NCBI GenBank assembly: GCA_964565945.1 | Contig: CAZMGY010000030.1 | Span: 1 to 64,000 of the forward strand | Direction: 5' to 3' | Length of the DNA: 64,000 bases | Source of the DNA: CAZMGY01 sp964565945 [NCBI: uncultured bacterium] | Lineage (GTDB): Bacteria; GCA-001730085 | Shown: piece by piece, positions 8,969-18,228 of the stretch | Numbering within the stretch: position 1 is the stretch's first letter | Layout of the letters: each line of letters starts with the position of its first letter | Notes under the pieces: model-generated | Database searches by the model: none | The model's input: only the letters and a program-made list of their open reading frames with translations | What the model was told of the DNA's origin: nothing | Made by a program: the position numbers and the translations under genes

Positions 8969-8999
8969 GAACTCAACTGTACCATATCTTTTTCATTTG

Positions 9000-9602
9000 T
9001 CAAACTAATTTCGTTCTTAATTCCAAGGAACGTGCCATCGTGAATTTATCAACATACGACAGCTCGCTTCCAATTGCCACACCAAAACCAATCCGCGACA
9101 CACGAATCTCTTTAGCAAGAGACTTAACAGCTTTAAATACATAACTTGCAGTTGCTTCTCCATTAGACGTTGGGTTAGTTGCAATAATCACTTCTTTAAC
9201 CTGATTGTTTTTTAAGCGGTTCATCAAAGTGCCCACATTAATATCCGAAGGCCCTACTCCATCCAAAGGAGACAAAATGCCCTCTAACACATGATAGACT
9301 CCTTTGAAAGAGTCTGTTTTCTCAATCGCCATCAAGTCCCCACTCTGCTCAACCACACAAATCACCTGAGAGTCTCTCTGAGAGTTAGAACAAATAGAGC
9401 ATACTTCTTGTTCGGATAAATGATGGCAAATCTTACATTGTTTCACTTGATCACACACGTTTTGAATAGCTTTGAGCAAAATTTGGATATCTTCTTTTTT
9501 GGCACGGGTCACATAAAGTGCCATGCGTTCAGAGGTTCGAGAACCAATCGACGGCATTTTGGCAAAACAGTCAATCAGCTTTTGCAACGATGGCGACTTC
9601 AT
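9000..9602 (-). CDS. recR: Recombination mediator RecR
   Basis: RecR works with RecF/RecO in loading RecA onto gapped DNA. At 200 residues it has the family's usual length. The N-terminal helix-hairpin-helix reads KMPSIGSRTSERMA. The zinc finger is complete (C56, C59, C68, C71), and the Toprim domain follows with VICVVEQSGDLMAIE. A GTG at 9617 would add 5 residues; ATG 9602 fits family N-termini better, although neither has a clear ribosome site. No dnaX or ybaB lies upstream, which is the common neighbourhood. The tRNA at 9728-9801 precedes it on the same strand and may be co-transcribed. Confidence 0.9.
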   Translation of the reverse strand: MKSPSLQKLIDCFAKMPSIGSRTSERMALYVTRAKKEDIQILLKAIQNVCDQVKQCKICHHLSEQEVCSICSNSQRDSQVICVVEQSGDLMAIEKTDSFKGVYHVLEGILSPLDGVGPSDINVGTLMNRLKNNQVKEVIIATNPTSNGEATASYVFKAVKSLAKEIRVSRIGFGVAIGSELSYVDKFTMARSLELRTKLV

Positions 9603-9727
9603 CAAAACCAGTCTCACACAATTTAAAACTAACCAGTGATTGGAAAGAAAGAGGTGAACCGAAGTTCAACCACTTAAGGAAAAGGAAGTCCATTTCACAA
9701 CCACTGGCTAGAAACTTGTTTAATTTT

Positions 9728-9801
9728 TGGGCCCACAAGGACTTGAACCTTGGACAAACGGATTATGAGTCCGTTGCTCTAACCAACTGAGCTATAGGCC
9801 C
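9728..9801 (-). tRNA. tRNA with CAT anticodon (Met elongator or Ile2)
   Basis: A 74-nt minus-strand tRNA. The acceptor stem is GGGCCTA against TGGGCCC with discriminator A. The D-arm is AGCTCAGTTGGTTAGAGC, the anticodon loop CTCATAA gives CAT, and the T-arm is CAAGG-TTCAAGT-CCTTG. No CCA is encoded. Lack of initiator features rules out fMet. Elongator Met versus lysidine-modified Ile2 cannot be decided by eye. Confidence 0.93.
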
Positions 9802-9892
9802 TATATTCGCAGAACACACATTATTCATTTTCTAAATCGTGACTTAGAGATCCCTTTTTCTCTATAACCACCCTTCCTCACTGTGAGAAAGC

Positions 9893-9921
9893 ATTATATC
9901 AAACCCTCCTCCCAAAATCAA
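9893..9921 (-). promoter_or_regulatory. Promoter upstream of the CAT tRNA (and perhaps recR)
   Basis: On the minus strand TTGATT (9916-9921), a 17-bp spacer and TATAAT (9893-9898). This gives a leader of about 85 nt before the tRNA. Confidence 0.6.
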
Positions 9922-9925
9922 AGTC

Positions 9926-9954
9926 CCGACAGAAACACTTTTCTTTGGTACAAT
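9926..9954 (+). promoter_or_regulatory. Promoter of the LemA-like gene
   Basis: CCGACA (9926-9931), 17-bp spacer, TACAAT (9949-9954). It faces the ATG at 10001, which has a strong AAGGGGAGG ribosome site at 9987-9995. It lies back to back with the tRNA promoter. Confidence 0.5.
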
Positions 9955-10000
9955 GACAATGGGTTTTTAGGGTCGAAAACATAATAAGGGGAGGCACACA

Positions 10001-10630
10001 ATGGCTCACTTCCCTGTGGCGTTTTTAACATTAGCGCTCAGCATACCAGTTGTCATCAAGCTAGGATATCCCTTTGTTGTCATTAGCTTTTTACTTGCTC
10101 GATCCACTCAAGATATCAAAAAAACCCTTAAAAATCTTTGCAAAACAGCCGTCAATATCCTTCAACATATTCACACAAGCAATAGCCTTATTCCCCCAGC
10201 TATCGAAGATATACAGGAGATTTGCACCCAAATTGATAACCAAAACTTAAACGCACAACAATACATTCAGCTTTACCATGCTCTCAAAAAAGAAATGCTG
10301 CTTATTTTCACTTATTGCGACGATTTCCAGCTTTTTCAGTTTGACCCGTCACTCCTCGAAAAAGTCCAAGCTTGGCAGCGTGCAGATCGCAAGCTGTATC
10401 GGCATAAACGTCAATTTAACCATCGGGTTATGCTCTATAATGATTGTTTAGAAAAAAATCTTGTACGCCTCAGTGCAACAATATTTCAACAAAAACTGAT
10501 TCCCTTACTCACCATTCACATTCCCAACGACCCATTACCCTCATTAAAGCTTCAGCCTTCGCTCAACCATTTTGCCAACAAACCTCAAAGCCATTCAGCT
10601 TCAAATCAAGAAGAAACGCTCTCTGTGTAA
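10001..10630 (+). CDS. Membrane-anchored LemA-like protein
   Basis: A 209-residue protein with an N-terminal membrane helix (about residues 5-33) followed by a helical domain. Two segments recall the LemA family. One is SLIPPAIEDIQ near residue 62, where LemA has a DLIPNLVETVK-like helix. The other is FNHRVMLYNDCLEKN near residue 138, where LemA has an FYN-x-x-V-x-x-YN motif. LemA-type proteins are membrane proteins of unknown biochemical role. The last 35 residues are polar and poorly structured. It has its own promoter and a strong ribosome site, and stands alone on the plus strand. The family assignment rests on motif resemblance only. Confidence 0.5.
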   Translation: MAHFPVAFLTLALSIPVVIKLGYPFVVISFLLARSTQDIKKTLKNLCKTAVNILQHIHTSNSLIPPAIEDIQEICTQIDNQNLNAQQYIQLYHALKKEMLLIFTYCDDFQLFQFDPSLLEKVQAWQRADRKLYRHKRQFNHRVMLYNDCLEKNLVRLSATIFQQKLIPLLTIHIPNDPLPSLKLQPSLNHFANKPQSHSASNQEETLSV

Positions 10631-10677
10631 CATGAGATACATAGAAAAAAGGCCACACTAGAAAACAAGTCATCGTC

Positions 10678-11289
10678 TTATCGGGATGTTTGTTTGCGAA
10701 ATTTGATTTTTTCGGGAATATTGAATTGTTTGTCAGGAATGTTGGCATTAATTTTAATGTTGTCATAGAAAATACTCACAACATCGGTATCATCAATTTT
10801 CATTTCAGCTTTCAAGGGCACCGTCCCTTTTTGCCAAATCCACAAGGTGTTCAGCACCTTAGCTTCCCCCTGCTGATGAGTGTACTCATAAACATCACAC
10901 TTTTGTCCCTGATAATCTTCTTCACGCATTTTTTTGACCCCAACGGTGTTCAAAAAAGCTTGCATTTGATCTTTCGATTGAAAAATTTCTGGTCCAAAAG
11001 GCATTTGAGGATTTTTGGTAAAAGGTGACACAGACCCTCTAGACGAAGCCGTAGAAAAATTATACACCTTGCCATCACGAATAATCGACGTGAACAAATT
11101 ACCTCCAGCCTCAAATTCGACACAAACAAGACCCTTTTTCATCCAAGCGTTACCTTCAAACAGCAAACCTTCTTTATTCGAAACAATCCGTTGAAAAAAC
11201 TCGATATTACGATATTCCTCGGCATGAAGATAACTTGAAACATTAAGCATAAACGCAAGTAATAAGAGCAATCCAAATTTACGAAACAT
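10678..11289 (-). CDS. Exported LolA-like / outer-membrane lipoprotein-sorting-fold protein
   Basis: A signal peptide (residues 1-23, ending YLHA before EE) is followed by about 180 residues of alternating beta-strands. The layout recalls periplasmic LolA/LolB-fold proteins that carry lipids or lipoproteins, with a membrane-like half-barrel read as IWQKGTVPLKAEM, then VSIFYDNIKINANIPDKQF near the end. The C-terminal pattern N-x-x-I-P-D-x-x-F-x-[IV]-P is common in that superfamily. The ATG overlaps the upstream gene's stop by 11 bp, so the two are coupled. Cargo is unknown. It may serve the probable beta-barrel protein encoded just before it. Confidence 0.55.
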   Translation of the reverse strand: MFRKFGLLLLLAFMLNVSSYLHAEEYRNIEFFQRIVSNKEGLLFEGNAWMKKGLVCVEFEAGGNLFTSIIRDGKVYNFSTASSRGSVSPFTKNPQMPFGPEIFQSKDQMQAFLNTVGVKKMREEDYQGQKCDVYEYTHQQGEAKVLNTLWIWQKGTVPLKAEMKIDDTDVVSIFYDNIKINANIPDKQFNIPEKIKFRKQTSR

Positions 11290-12439
11290 AAGGTCCCTCT
11301 ATTTTTTTCTCAGATTTTTTAGAAGACGAAGCCATCATCTCTTCTTTTTTTTCGGAAGACTTCGTTTCCACGTATCGGTCTCTAAAGAATCCTGACGTTG
11401 AAAAACCAAAGCCAAAGCGAATGTCACTATCTTCAATATTTCCAGTTGGTTCATCACCCAACCAACAAGCATTATACAAGTATTCACCAAAAATATGGCA
11501 GCGCTTCATAGAATTTTTCCAAAAAGAATTTTTGACCTTTTCACTCGAATAAGCCCATGGATAATATCTCACCCCAGTACCAATGCGCAAATAATTTTCA
11601 AAAAAGCGTTCTTCGTATTTGGGAGAAAACGTCCACTGAGCCGTTAAATATGGGAAAACAATTCCATTTCGCCAGCGTTTGATAGGACCATACTTGGCAT
11701 CCCCTTTCGAAAAAATAGCATTGTAATTTTTATTTTCATTACTAAGAGGGTTCAAAATAGAAAAATTGGTTTTGTACCAAGCCAAACTAGTCCAAATCGA
11801 AAAGGCCATTGGATTGCCACTAAAAATATCATCATAATAATAGTCAAAACCAATTTGAACATCGTGATTTTTAAGACCTTTAGCAAAACTTGGCTTATCA
11901 TAATAACTACGATCGCTGTATTGAGCAAAAAAGCGAACACTCTTCAAGAAAGAAATCTTTTCATTTTCAGGAAAAGGATACCACTGAATCCCCGAATTCA
12001 CCTGATGATAATTCTGCCACCAAAAATTTTCACTGGTCTGAGTGGTAAAACTAGGAACAATACTTAAGAAAGGAGAAAAGGTTTTCTTTTCATTCAACCA
12101 CAAGCTGACTTTAAACTCGAGCCAACCATCTTCACGACTATAACGATCAACTAAGTCGGTGAAGTTGTATTTACTATGTATCACATTGCATTGTATGTCA
12201 AGCTGCAATCGCTCTTTGAACCAACCAGGCTCTTGCACTCGCATATCCGACTTGATTTTAAAATTATCATCATAAAATTCAGGAATATAACTGAGTAAGG
12301 GGTAATGAAGCTTAGATTTGTCCAACCACCGCATCAAAGGTGTTTGAGATTTTTTGCTAACAAAGGGTTTCGCATGTATTGTCGGAACCCTCACAACAAA
12401 CAACAAGAAACTAGCAAATAAGAAAATCCAGAACTTCAT
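11279..12439 (-). CDS. Exported protein, probable outer-membrane beta-barrel
   Basis: A 386-residue protein with a clear signal peptide (MKFWIFLFASFLLFVV, cleaved after HA near residue 23). The body is rich in aromatic residues with alternating polar/hydrophobic strands, for example VRFFAQYSDRSYYD and YLRIGTGVRYYPWAY, typical of a beta-barrel. The final 40 residues are a charged, low-complexity tail (SSEKKEEMMASSSKKSEKK), which is odd for a barrel because these normally end in an aromatic strand. The barrel may therefore finish at FGFGFSTSGFF. An AGGAAG ribosome site lies 5 nt before ATG 12439. It is co-transcribed with the LolA-like gene. I do not recognise the family. Confidence 0.55.
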   Translation of the reverse strand: MKFWIFLFASFLLFVVRVPTIHAKPFVSKKSQTPLMRWLDKSKLHYPLLSYIPEFYDDNFKIKSDMRVQEPGWFKERLQLDIQCNVIHSKYNFTDLVDRYSREDGWLEFKVSLWLNEKKTFSPFLSIVPSFTTQTSENFWWQNYHQVNSGIQWYPFPENEKISFLKSVRFFAQYSDRSYYDKPSFAKGLKNHDVQIGFDYYYDDIFSGNPMAFSIWTSLAWYKTNFSILNPLSNENKNYNAIFSKGDAKYGPIKRWRNGIVFPYLTAQWTFSPKYEERFFENYLRIGTGVRYYPWAYSSEKVKNSFWKNSMKRCHIFGEYLYNACWLGDEPTGNIEDSDIRFGFGFSTSGFFRDRYVETKSSEKKEEMMASSSKKSEKKIEGPYVS

Positions 12440-12527
12440 AGAAACTTCCTAGTTTACATTTAATTTTGACTATTTTTTTAAATAGTTGACAAAGACCGTC
12501 CCATGATTATTCGTTTCTTTGCCAATT

Positions 12528-12555
12528 ATTATACCTCAAATATTATAAAATTCAA
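12528..12555 (-). promoter_or_regulatory. Promoter of the barrel/LolA-like pair
   Basis: On the minus strand TTGAAT (12550-12555), 16-bp spacer, TATAAT (12528-12533). The leader would be about 80 nt. Confidence 0.55.
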
Positions 12556-12672
12556 ACATTTTTTTTAGGGGGCATTATTTTGTCAAAACGCCATACACAT
12601 TTTATAGTATATACCATAAAATAAAAAAAATAAATAGAAATCATTTAAAATGAAATTTATTGCAACTCAAAT

Positions 12673-14211
12673 CTAATTATACGCCAAAATCGCGCGATCT
12701 AAGCTTCGATACTGAACCGCTTCCAGAACATGCTGAGACGTAATCAACTCTTCTTCAGACATATCTGCAATGGTACGACTAATTTTTAAAATTTTGCCGT
12801 AGGCTCGAGCCGAAAACCCCATATCTTCGACGGCTGTTCGCAAAAAATGCATCGCATCTTCACTGCACACACATAAGGTGCGTAAGTCAGCATCGTTCAT
12901 ATGAGCATTCACGGCATACTCTCCGTCTCCCAAACGCTCACGTTGAACCTTTCGTGCCGCATGCACTCTTTCACGAATAACATTCGATGGCTCTTCATCA
13001 GCCTCTTGACTCATATGCTCAAAAGAAACCGCTGGCACGTCGACATGTAAATCAATCCGATCCATCAGTGGCCCAGAAATTTTGGCACGATATTTTTGAA
13101 TCTGACTTGAAGAACAATGACACGACTTCGTCTCGTCAGTTAAAAACCCACAAGGGCAAGGATTCATCGCTGCCACCAAAATCAACTGAGCTGGAAACGT
13201 CGCCGACCCTGACGCTCTGACAATCGTCACCTGATCATCTTCCAAAGGCTGACGCAACACTTCGAGCACTGAACGACTAAACTCAGGCAGTTCATCCAAA
13301 AACAACACACCTCGATGAGCTAAACTAATTTCTCCAGGGCGGGGATCCTTCCCACCTCCCACAAGTCCAACATAACTTACACTGTGATGAGGACTACGAA
13401 AAGGTCTCTCCTGAACAAGTCCTTCATGAGCTAAAACACCCACCACACTTTGAATTTTAGTACACTCCAGGGACTCTTCAAAGGTCATTTCGGGCAAGAT
13501 GCCAGGAAAACGTTTGGCAAGCATGCTCTTCCCGCTACCTGGAGGCCCTACCATAAGGATATTATGACCCCCTGCCGCCGCAATCTCTAAGGCTCTCTTC
13601 ACAAAAACTTGGCCTTTAACATCCTTAAAATCTAAATACTTTTTGCGCACAAATCGTTCGCTCTCTTGCTCCAAACAATAAGCCACAGGACGCAAAGTTC
13701 TCTCGGCCGACAGCACTCGAACTGCTTCGGCCAGAGTTTTAACCGCATAGACCTCCATATCCTTGACCACCGCCGCCTCCTTACGGTTGGAGTAAGGAAC
13801 AATCACCTTACTCAATCCTAGTTTGCGCAAAGCCATCACCATCGGCAACACACCCTTCACTGGACGCAAGTTTCCATCCAAAGACAACTCTCCAAATAAA
13901 CCATATTCATGATAGGTATTCAATTCAGCTTGTTTCGAAGCATGAAGCAAACCAAGAGCCATCGGTAAATCATACAAAGCACCTTCTTTTTTGATCGAAG
14001 CAGGAGCTAAGTTAACCACCATCCGTTTTTGAGGAAAGCGATAACCAAAACTGCGAATGGCCGAACGAATCCGTTCGCGACTTTCACGAATCGCCGTGTC
14101 GCCCATGCCCACAATCACTAAATTGGGTAAACCTTCGGACAAATCAATTTCGACATCAATACTAAGACCATCGATGCCATCTAAGGCGGCTGAACACAGT
14201 TTGACAATCAT
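12673..14211 (-). CDS. comM: YifB/ComM-family Mg-chelatase-like AAA+ ATPase
   Basis: A full-length (512 aa) YifB/ComM protein. The N-terminal Lon-protease-like substrate domain (about 1-165) carries IVGMGDTAIRESRERIRSA. The AAA+ core has Walker A GPPGSGKSMLAKR, Walker B-type LFLDELPEF, and the zinc-type cysteine cluster CPCGF then CHCSS. The C-terminal Mg-chelatase lid ends near residue 500. In naturally competent bacteria ComM is a hexameric branch-migration helicase that helps integrate incoming DNA; elsewhere the role is less clear. ATG 14211 has AAGGAT about 11 nt upstream. It stands alone between AT-rich gaps. Confidence 0.9.
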   Translation of the reverse strand: MIVKLCSAALDGIDGLSIDVEIDLSEGLPNLVIVGMGDTAIRESRERIRSAIRSFGYRFPQKRMVVNLAPASIKKEGALYDLPMALGLLHASKQAELNTYHEYGLFGELSLDGNLRPVKGVLPMVMALRKLGLSKVIVPYSNRKEAAVVKDMEVYAVKTLAEAVRVLSAERTLRPVAYCLEQESERFVRKKYLDFKDVKGQVFVKRALEIAAAGGHNILMVGPPGSGKSMLAKRFPGILPEMTFEESLECTKIQSVVGVLAHEGLVQERPFRSPHHSVSYVGLVGGGKDPRPGEISLAHRGVLFLDELPEFSRSVLEVLRQPLEDDQVTIVRASGSATFPAQLILVAAMNPCPCGFLTDETKSCHCSSSQIQKYRAKISGPLMDRIDLHVDVPAVSFEHMSQEADEEPSNVIRERVHAARKVQRERLGDGEYAVNAHMNDADLRTLCVCSEDAMHFLRTAVEDMGFSARAYGKILKISRTIADMSEEELITSQHVLEAVQYRSLDRAILAYN

Positions 14212-14286
14212 AATGCAGCAATATCCTTATTGAACTAATAAAATACTATGCTATACTAACAAAAAAAAGAATTGCTGTCTAATAAC

Positions 14287-14808
14287 TCAGGCTACCTGGC
14301 ACATATAAATCACACGTAATCGTGCAAAATAGTCCGAGTACTCCGCTGAGATGTACTCCCGATAGGTCCAGGGGTGGTCCACTGGCTGACCCGATTTAAA
14401 GCTGAGAGTCACTTCTCCGTAGATCTTCTGACCCAAGTAAAGACGATGAGCATAGTCCTTGGTAGTCGCCAACACCACCTTGGCCGCAGTCAGATAGCCT
14501 GGGTCTAGATTGATCCGACGATCGCCACTATCTGCCGCCCATTCTTCTTCTAAAATAATCGTCTCTCGTTTGATTCCAGCAAGATCATCCTGCTCAATCA
14601 AATTCTTAAACGCCACAAAACAGCGCTTCAGATGTTCGCCAAATTCGGACGCATAATACTCGGTATGTGTAAAATCCCAAGTATCCGACGCTTTAACAAC
14701 AGGACCATAGTTCACACACAACCTCTGTGTGACTTGGTCCATGATTTGTGAATCAGCCGCAATCATACCAACAAACAGTTGCACTTTAACTGGCATTTTT
14801 AAAGACAT
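14287..14808 (-). CDS. DUF4416 family protein
   Basis: A 173-residue protein that matches the DUF4416 pattern along its length. It opens with KVQLFVGMIAADSQI, and in the middle has WDFTHTEYY. The highly conserved segment is NLDPGYLTAAKVVLATTKDY with RLYLGQKIYGEVTL, and the end has PWTYREYISAEY. The family is widespread in anaerobic and uncultured bacteria and has no known biochemical role. ATG 14808 is preceded by AAAGGAG at 11 nt; a longer in-frame start at 14844 would begin inside the palindromic element upstream. It may be the tail gene of the infB operon, separated from infB by that inserted element. Confidence 0.8.
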   Translation of the reverse strand: MSLKMPVKVQLFVGMIAADSQIMDQVTQRLCVNYGPVVKASDTWDFTHTEYYASEFGEHLKRCFVAFKNLIEQDDLAGIKRETIILEEEWAADSGDRRINLDPGYLTAAKVVLATTKDYAHRLYLGQKIYGEVTLSFKSGQPVDHPWTYREYISAEYSDYFARLRVIYMCQVA

Positions 14809-14838
14809 AATAAATAAGGCTCCTTTTATCCCTCTTTT

Positions 14839-14941
14839 CGTCATCCCACGACTTGATCGCGGGAGCCATACTATAGATCAGCACCTGGACCGTGCTTTGC
14901 AATACCACGTGAAGTACACGGCAGATAAGCCACGGATGACG
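14839..14941. repeat. 103-bp palindrome-ended repeat element (REP/MITE-like)
   Basis: The element has inverted terminal octamers CGTCATCC (14839-14846) and GGATGACG (14934-14941). Just inside the left end is an imperfect hairpin, CCCACGACTTGATCGCGGG. This arrangement is typical of the small palindromic elements scattered in many proteobacterial and rickettsial genomes. It is more GC-rich than the flanks. It sits between the infB stop and the DUF4416 ribosome site. No second copy was found in the window. Confidence 0.6.
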
Positions 14942-14966
14942 ATTTATAAAAAGTAGCTATTAATAT

Positions 14967-17024
14967 CTAGTTCAAGAACTGTTTTTGCTTTTCAACCACA
15001 TAAATTTCAAAAATGTCGCCTTCTTGCACATCCTTGAATTTGTCCAAAACAATTCCGCACTCGTAGCCTTCATTAACTTCGCGCACATCATCTTTTTCAC
15101 GACGCAAGGTGTGAATCTTGTCATCAGCCACTTGCTCATTACCACGAATCACGCGAACAAAAGAACCCCGCTTCACCTGCCCCGAAGACACATCGCAACC
15201 AGCAATCAGCCCCACTTTCGACGACTTAAATGTGGCACGAACTTCAACAATTCCAATATTGCGCTGAACATCTTTAGCATCCAAAATACCTTCCATCGCA
15301 TTGCGCACTTCGTCAACCACTTCGTAAATAATATTATAGATCCGAATATCAACATTATCGCGCTCTGCAGTTTGAGTTGCTTGACTATCAGAATTGACGT
15401 GAAAACCAATGATAATAGCACCAGACGCACGTGCAAGCACCACATCTGACTCGTTAATTGTTCCCACACCTTGATGTAAAATTTTAAGATCAACCTGGTC
15501 ATTGCTCAATTTCACCAAAGATTCTTTAAGAGCTTCCATCGACCCAGTGTTATCGGACTTAAGAACAATGTTCAGTTCTTTAATATCTCCCTGACTGATA
15601 TGGCTGTAAAGGTCTTCGAGAGTCATCACCTTTTTGCCAGAACTCAACTGTTGCTCTTGAGCTTGTGCTAAAAAAAATTTCTGGTAAGAACGGGCTTCTT
15701 TTTCACTTTTTACCACAGCAAACTGATCTCCTGCAATCGGAATATCACCAAAACCTAAAACTTCAACTGGCGTTGAAGGACCAGCCAGTTTAAGACGCTT
15801 GCCCTGATGGTTCATTAAAGCACGTACCTTTCCATAAGATTTTCCAGCCACCACAATATCACCCACTTTAAGCGTTCCAGCGGTCACCATCAAAGTAGCC
15901 ACAACACCACGCCCCTTGTCAAGATGGGCTTCAAAAACAACTCCACGTGCCGAACGATTAGGGTTGGCTTTAAGCTCCAACATTTCAGCTTCCAAAATCA
16001 ACATCTCAATCAAATCACTCAGGCCTTGTCCCGAATGGGCCGAAACTTCAACAAAAATAGTTTTACCACCCCAGTCTTCGGCTAACAAATCATACTCCGT
16101 CAACTGAGTTCTCACTCGTTGTGGATCCGCCTCTGGCTTATCACATTTGTTAACAGCCACAATAATCGGAACCTCTGCAGCCTTGGCATGGTTGATTGCC
16201 TCAACCGTTTGAGGTCTAACACCATCGTCGGCCGCAATCACCAAAACAACAATATCGGTCACTTGAGCTCCACGAGCACGCATCGCTGTAAACGCTTCGT
16301 GACCAGGGGTGTCAATAAAAGCCACATTCCCATGATCGGTGCTAACTTCATAAGCTCCAATGTGCTGGGTGATTCCACCAGCTTCTCCAGCCGTCACACT
16401 GGTATCCCGAAAAGCATCAAGCAAAGAGGTTTTCCCATGGTCAACATGCCCCATCATCGTCACAATCGGAGCGCGTAACTCTAAATTTTCGGGAACATCG
16501 TCTATCTCGGCAAAAATATCACCTACTACAACCGTCTCTTCAACAACTACAACCTTTTCTTTGATAAAACAGTTGTAATCCAGCAAAAGGTCTTCCACCA
16601 ACTCACGGCTGATTTCTTGATTAATAGACGCAAAAATTTTCCGATGCATCAATTTCTTAATCAGCTCGTTTACTTTAACATTGAGCTTTTTGGCCAAATT
16701 TCCAACGGTGATAGGAAACTTAAGACTTAACTCACGAGTATCATCTTCAGAATCAGTGGTCTCTTGCAGAGCCTCCTCAAGAGGTTCAGGCTTCGCCTTA
16801 GCTTTCGTTTCAACTTTAGGAGTGTCTTCCTCCTTAGACTTTTCGACAGGCGTCTCTTGATCCACACTAAAATTTCCAGCAACTTTAACTTTCACTTTGG
16901 CCACAATTTCATCGTCTAGCCCACTCATATGGCCTTTAACTTCGATCGACATATCTTGATGGAGCAGGGCTAAAAGATCTTTACTCGTTCGCCCTAGCTC
17001 TTTAGCTAGTTCATAAACTCTCAT
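14967..17024 (-). CDS. infB: Translation initiation factor IF-2
   Basis: IF-2 is the GTPase that places initiator tRNA on the ribosome. At 685 residues it has two IF2_N modules (residues 1-50 from [12 protein letters not shown], and about 110-160), joined by a short acidic linker. The GTPase domain has [12 protein letters not shown] (G1), DTPGHEAF (G3), NKCDKP (G4) and SAHSGQG (G5), followed by beta-barrel domains II to IV. The N-terminal linker is short compared with E. coli. ATG 17024 was chosen because AAAGGAG lies just before it and the N-terminus then matches the family; the longer frame to 17081 overlaps nusA. It starts 4 bp after the nusA stop. Confidence 0.95.
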   Translation of the reverse strand: MRVYELAKELGRTSKDLLALLHQDMSIEVKGHMSGLDDEIVAKVKVKVAGNFSVDQETPVEKSKEEDTPKVETKAKAKPEPLEEALQETTDSEDDTRELSLKFPITVGNLAKKLNVKVNELIKKLMHRKIFASINQEISRELVEDLLLDYNCFIKEKVVVVEETVVVGDIFAEIDDVPENLELRAPIVTMMGHVDHGKTSLLDAFRDTSVTAGEAGGITQHIGAYEVSTDHGNVAFIDTPGHEAFTAMRARGAQVTDIVVLVIAADDGVRPQTVEAINHAKAAEVPIIVAVNKCDKPEADPQRVRTQLTEYDLLAEDWGGKTIFVEVSAHSGQGLSDLIEMLILEAEMLELKANPNRSARGVVFEAHLDKGRGVVATLMVTAGTLKVGDIVVAGKSYGKVRALMNHQGKRLKLAGPSTPVEVLGFGDIPIAGDQFAVVKSEKEARSYQKFFLAQAQEQQLSSGKKVMTLEDLYSHISQGDIKELNIVLKSDNTGSMEALKESLVKLSNDQVDLKILHQGVGTINESDVVLARASGAIIIGFHVNSDSQATQTAERDNVDIRIYNIIYEVVDEVRNAMEGILDAKDVQRNIGIVEVRATFKSSKVGLIAGCDVSSGQVKRGSFVRVIRGNEQVADDKIHTLRREKDDVREVNEGYECGIVLDKFKDVQEGDIFEIYVVEKQKQFLN

Positions 17025-17028
17025 GGTT

Positions 17029-18228
17029 TCATTCTCCTTTATTCTCTCTAGCTGCATCAATGATCGCTTGAGCTTGCTCACTGTCTACCTCGGAAGCATC
17101 CACGACATCCTGGACATCGGCCTCCGCAAGCTGAGCAAGAGTCGTGAAACCTGCATTCACCAATAACTCTGCTAATGATTCATTAATTTGTTCTAACGAA
17201 GATAACTGCGCAATCGCTTGCTCGCGACGATCCTGGATATCGGCATCATCCATACCATCCTTAAACAGTTTATCTATTTCATAGCTATCAGGCATTTCTT
17301 CTGCCTCTATATCAATATTCCAGGTTGTCAGCTTAACAGCCAAACGAACGTTTTGTCCCTTTTTTCCAATCGCCAAAGACAACTTATCTTTGGGAACAAT
17401 TACTTTACAAGAACGCTCTTCGTAATTAAGCGATATTTGAACAATCTCCGCAGGGCTGAGAGCGTTGCGAATGAATGTTTCAGGATTTTCGTCCCAACGC
17501 ACGATGTCAATTTTTTCACCACGCAGTTCATTCACAATGCTTTTCACACGAGACCCTCGCATACCCACGCAAGCTCCAATACTGTCCACGTTAGACAATT
17601 GAGAGTATACGGCTATTTTAGTGCGATCGCCGGCTTCGCGAACAATCCCCTTAATCTCTACCGTTCCTTCAGCAATTTCAGGCACTTCAAATTTAAATAA
17701 TTTTTGAACCATTTCGGGCACCGAACGAGATACGATCAATTTCAAACTGGACCGAGAACGTTGAATATCAATCACATACGCTCGCAAACGGTCCTGCATC
17801 TGATAATCGTCACGGAAAACTTGTTCGGCACGTGGCAAAATCGCTTCGACCCGCCCCACTTCTATAATAATGGTTCCACGCTCGAAATGTTGAATCACAC
17901 CATTCACTAATTCACCAATTTTGTCTTTGTAAGTATCGTACATAACATCCGTTTCAGCTTCTTTCATTTTTTGCATAATCACTTGTTTGGCCGTTTGAGC
18001 TGCAATACGACCTAAACTCTCGGTACAGATCTCTTCATCACCCATAGTCACCAAAATACGCCCAGTCATCTCGTCAATATGAACCTCTAAAGGATCTTCT
18101 TCGTCTAGCTCCAATGTTTTACGTGCCACAGCATCAATAGCCGAATGAATGGCTTTCAACAAAACATCCTTATCAATTCCTTTATCTTTTTCTAAGGCAT
18201 TGATGCTCATCATAAAATCATTTTCCAT
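17029..18228 (-). CDS. nusA: Transcription termination/antitermination factor NusA
   Basis: A 399-residue NusA with the N-terminal RNA-polymerase-binding domain (about 1-125), S1 domain (about 130-200), KH1 with VGMRGSRVKSIVNELRGEKI and KH2 with KLSLAIGKKGQNVRLAVKL. A single short C-terminal helix-hairpin-helix segment follows (ELLVNAGFTTLAQLAEA). ATG 18228 has AAGGAG at about 9 nt and overlaps the proS stop by 11 bp. In many genomes rimP and ylxR sit around nusA; neither is present in this arrangement. Confidence 0.95.
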   Translation of the reverse strand: MENDFMMSINALEKDKGIDKDVLLKAIHSAIDAVARKTLELDEEDPLEVHIDEMTGRILVTMGDEEICTESLGRIAAQTAKQVIMQKMKEAETDVMYDTYKDKIGELVNGVIQHFERGTIIIEVGRVEAILPRAEQVFRDDYQMQDRLRAYVIDIQRSRSSLKLIVSRSVPEMVQKLFKFEVPEIAEGTVEIKGIVREAGDRTKIAVYSQLSNVDSIGACVGMRGSRVKSIVNELRGEKIDIVRWDENPETFIRNALSPAEIVQISLNYEERSCKVIVPKDKLSLAIGKKGQNVRLAVKLTTWNIDIEAEEMPDSYEIDKLFKDGMDDADIQDRREQAIAQLSSLEQINESLAELLVNAGFTTLAQLAEADVQDVVDASEVDSEQAQAIIDAARENKGE

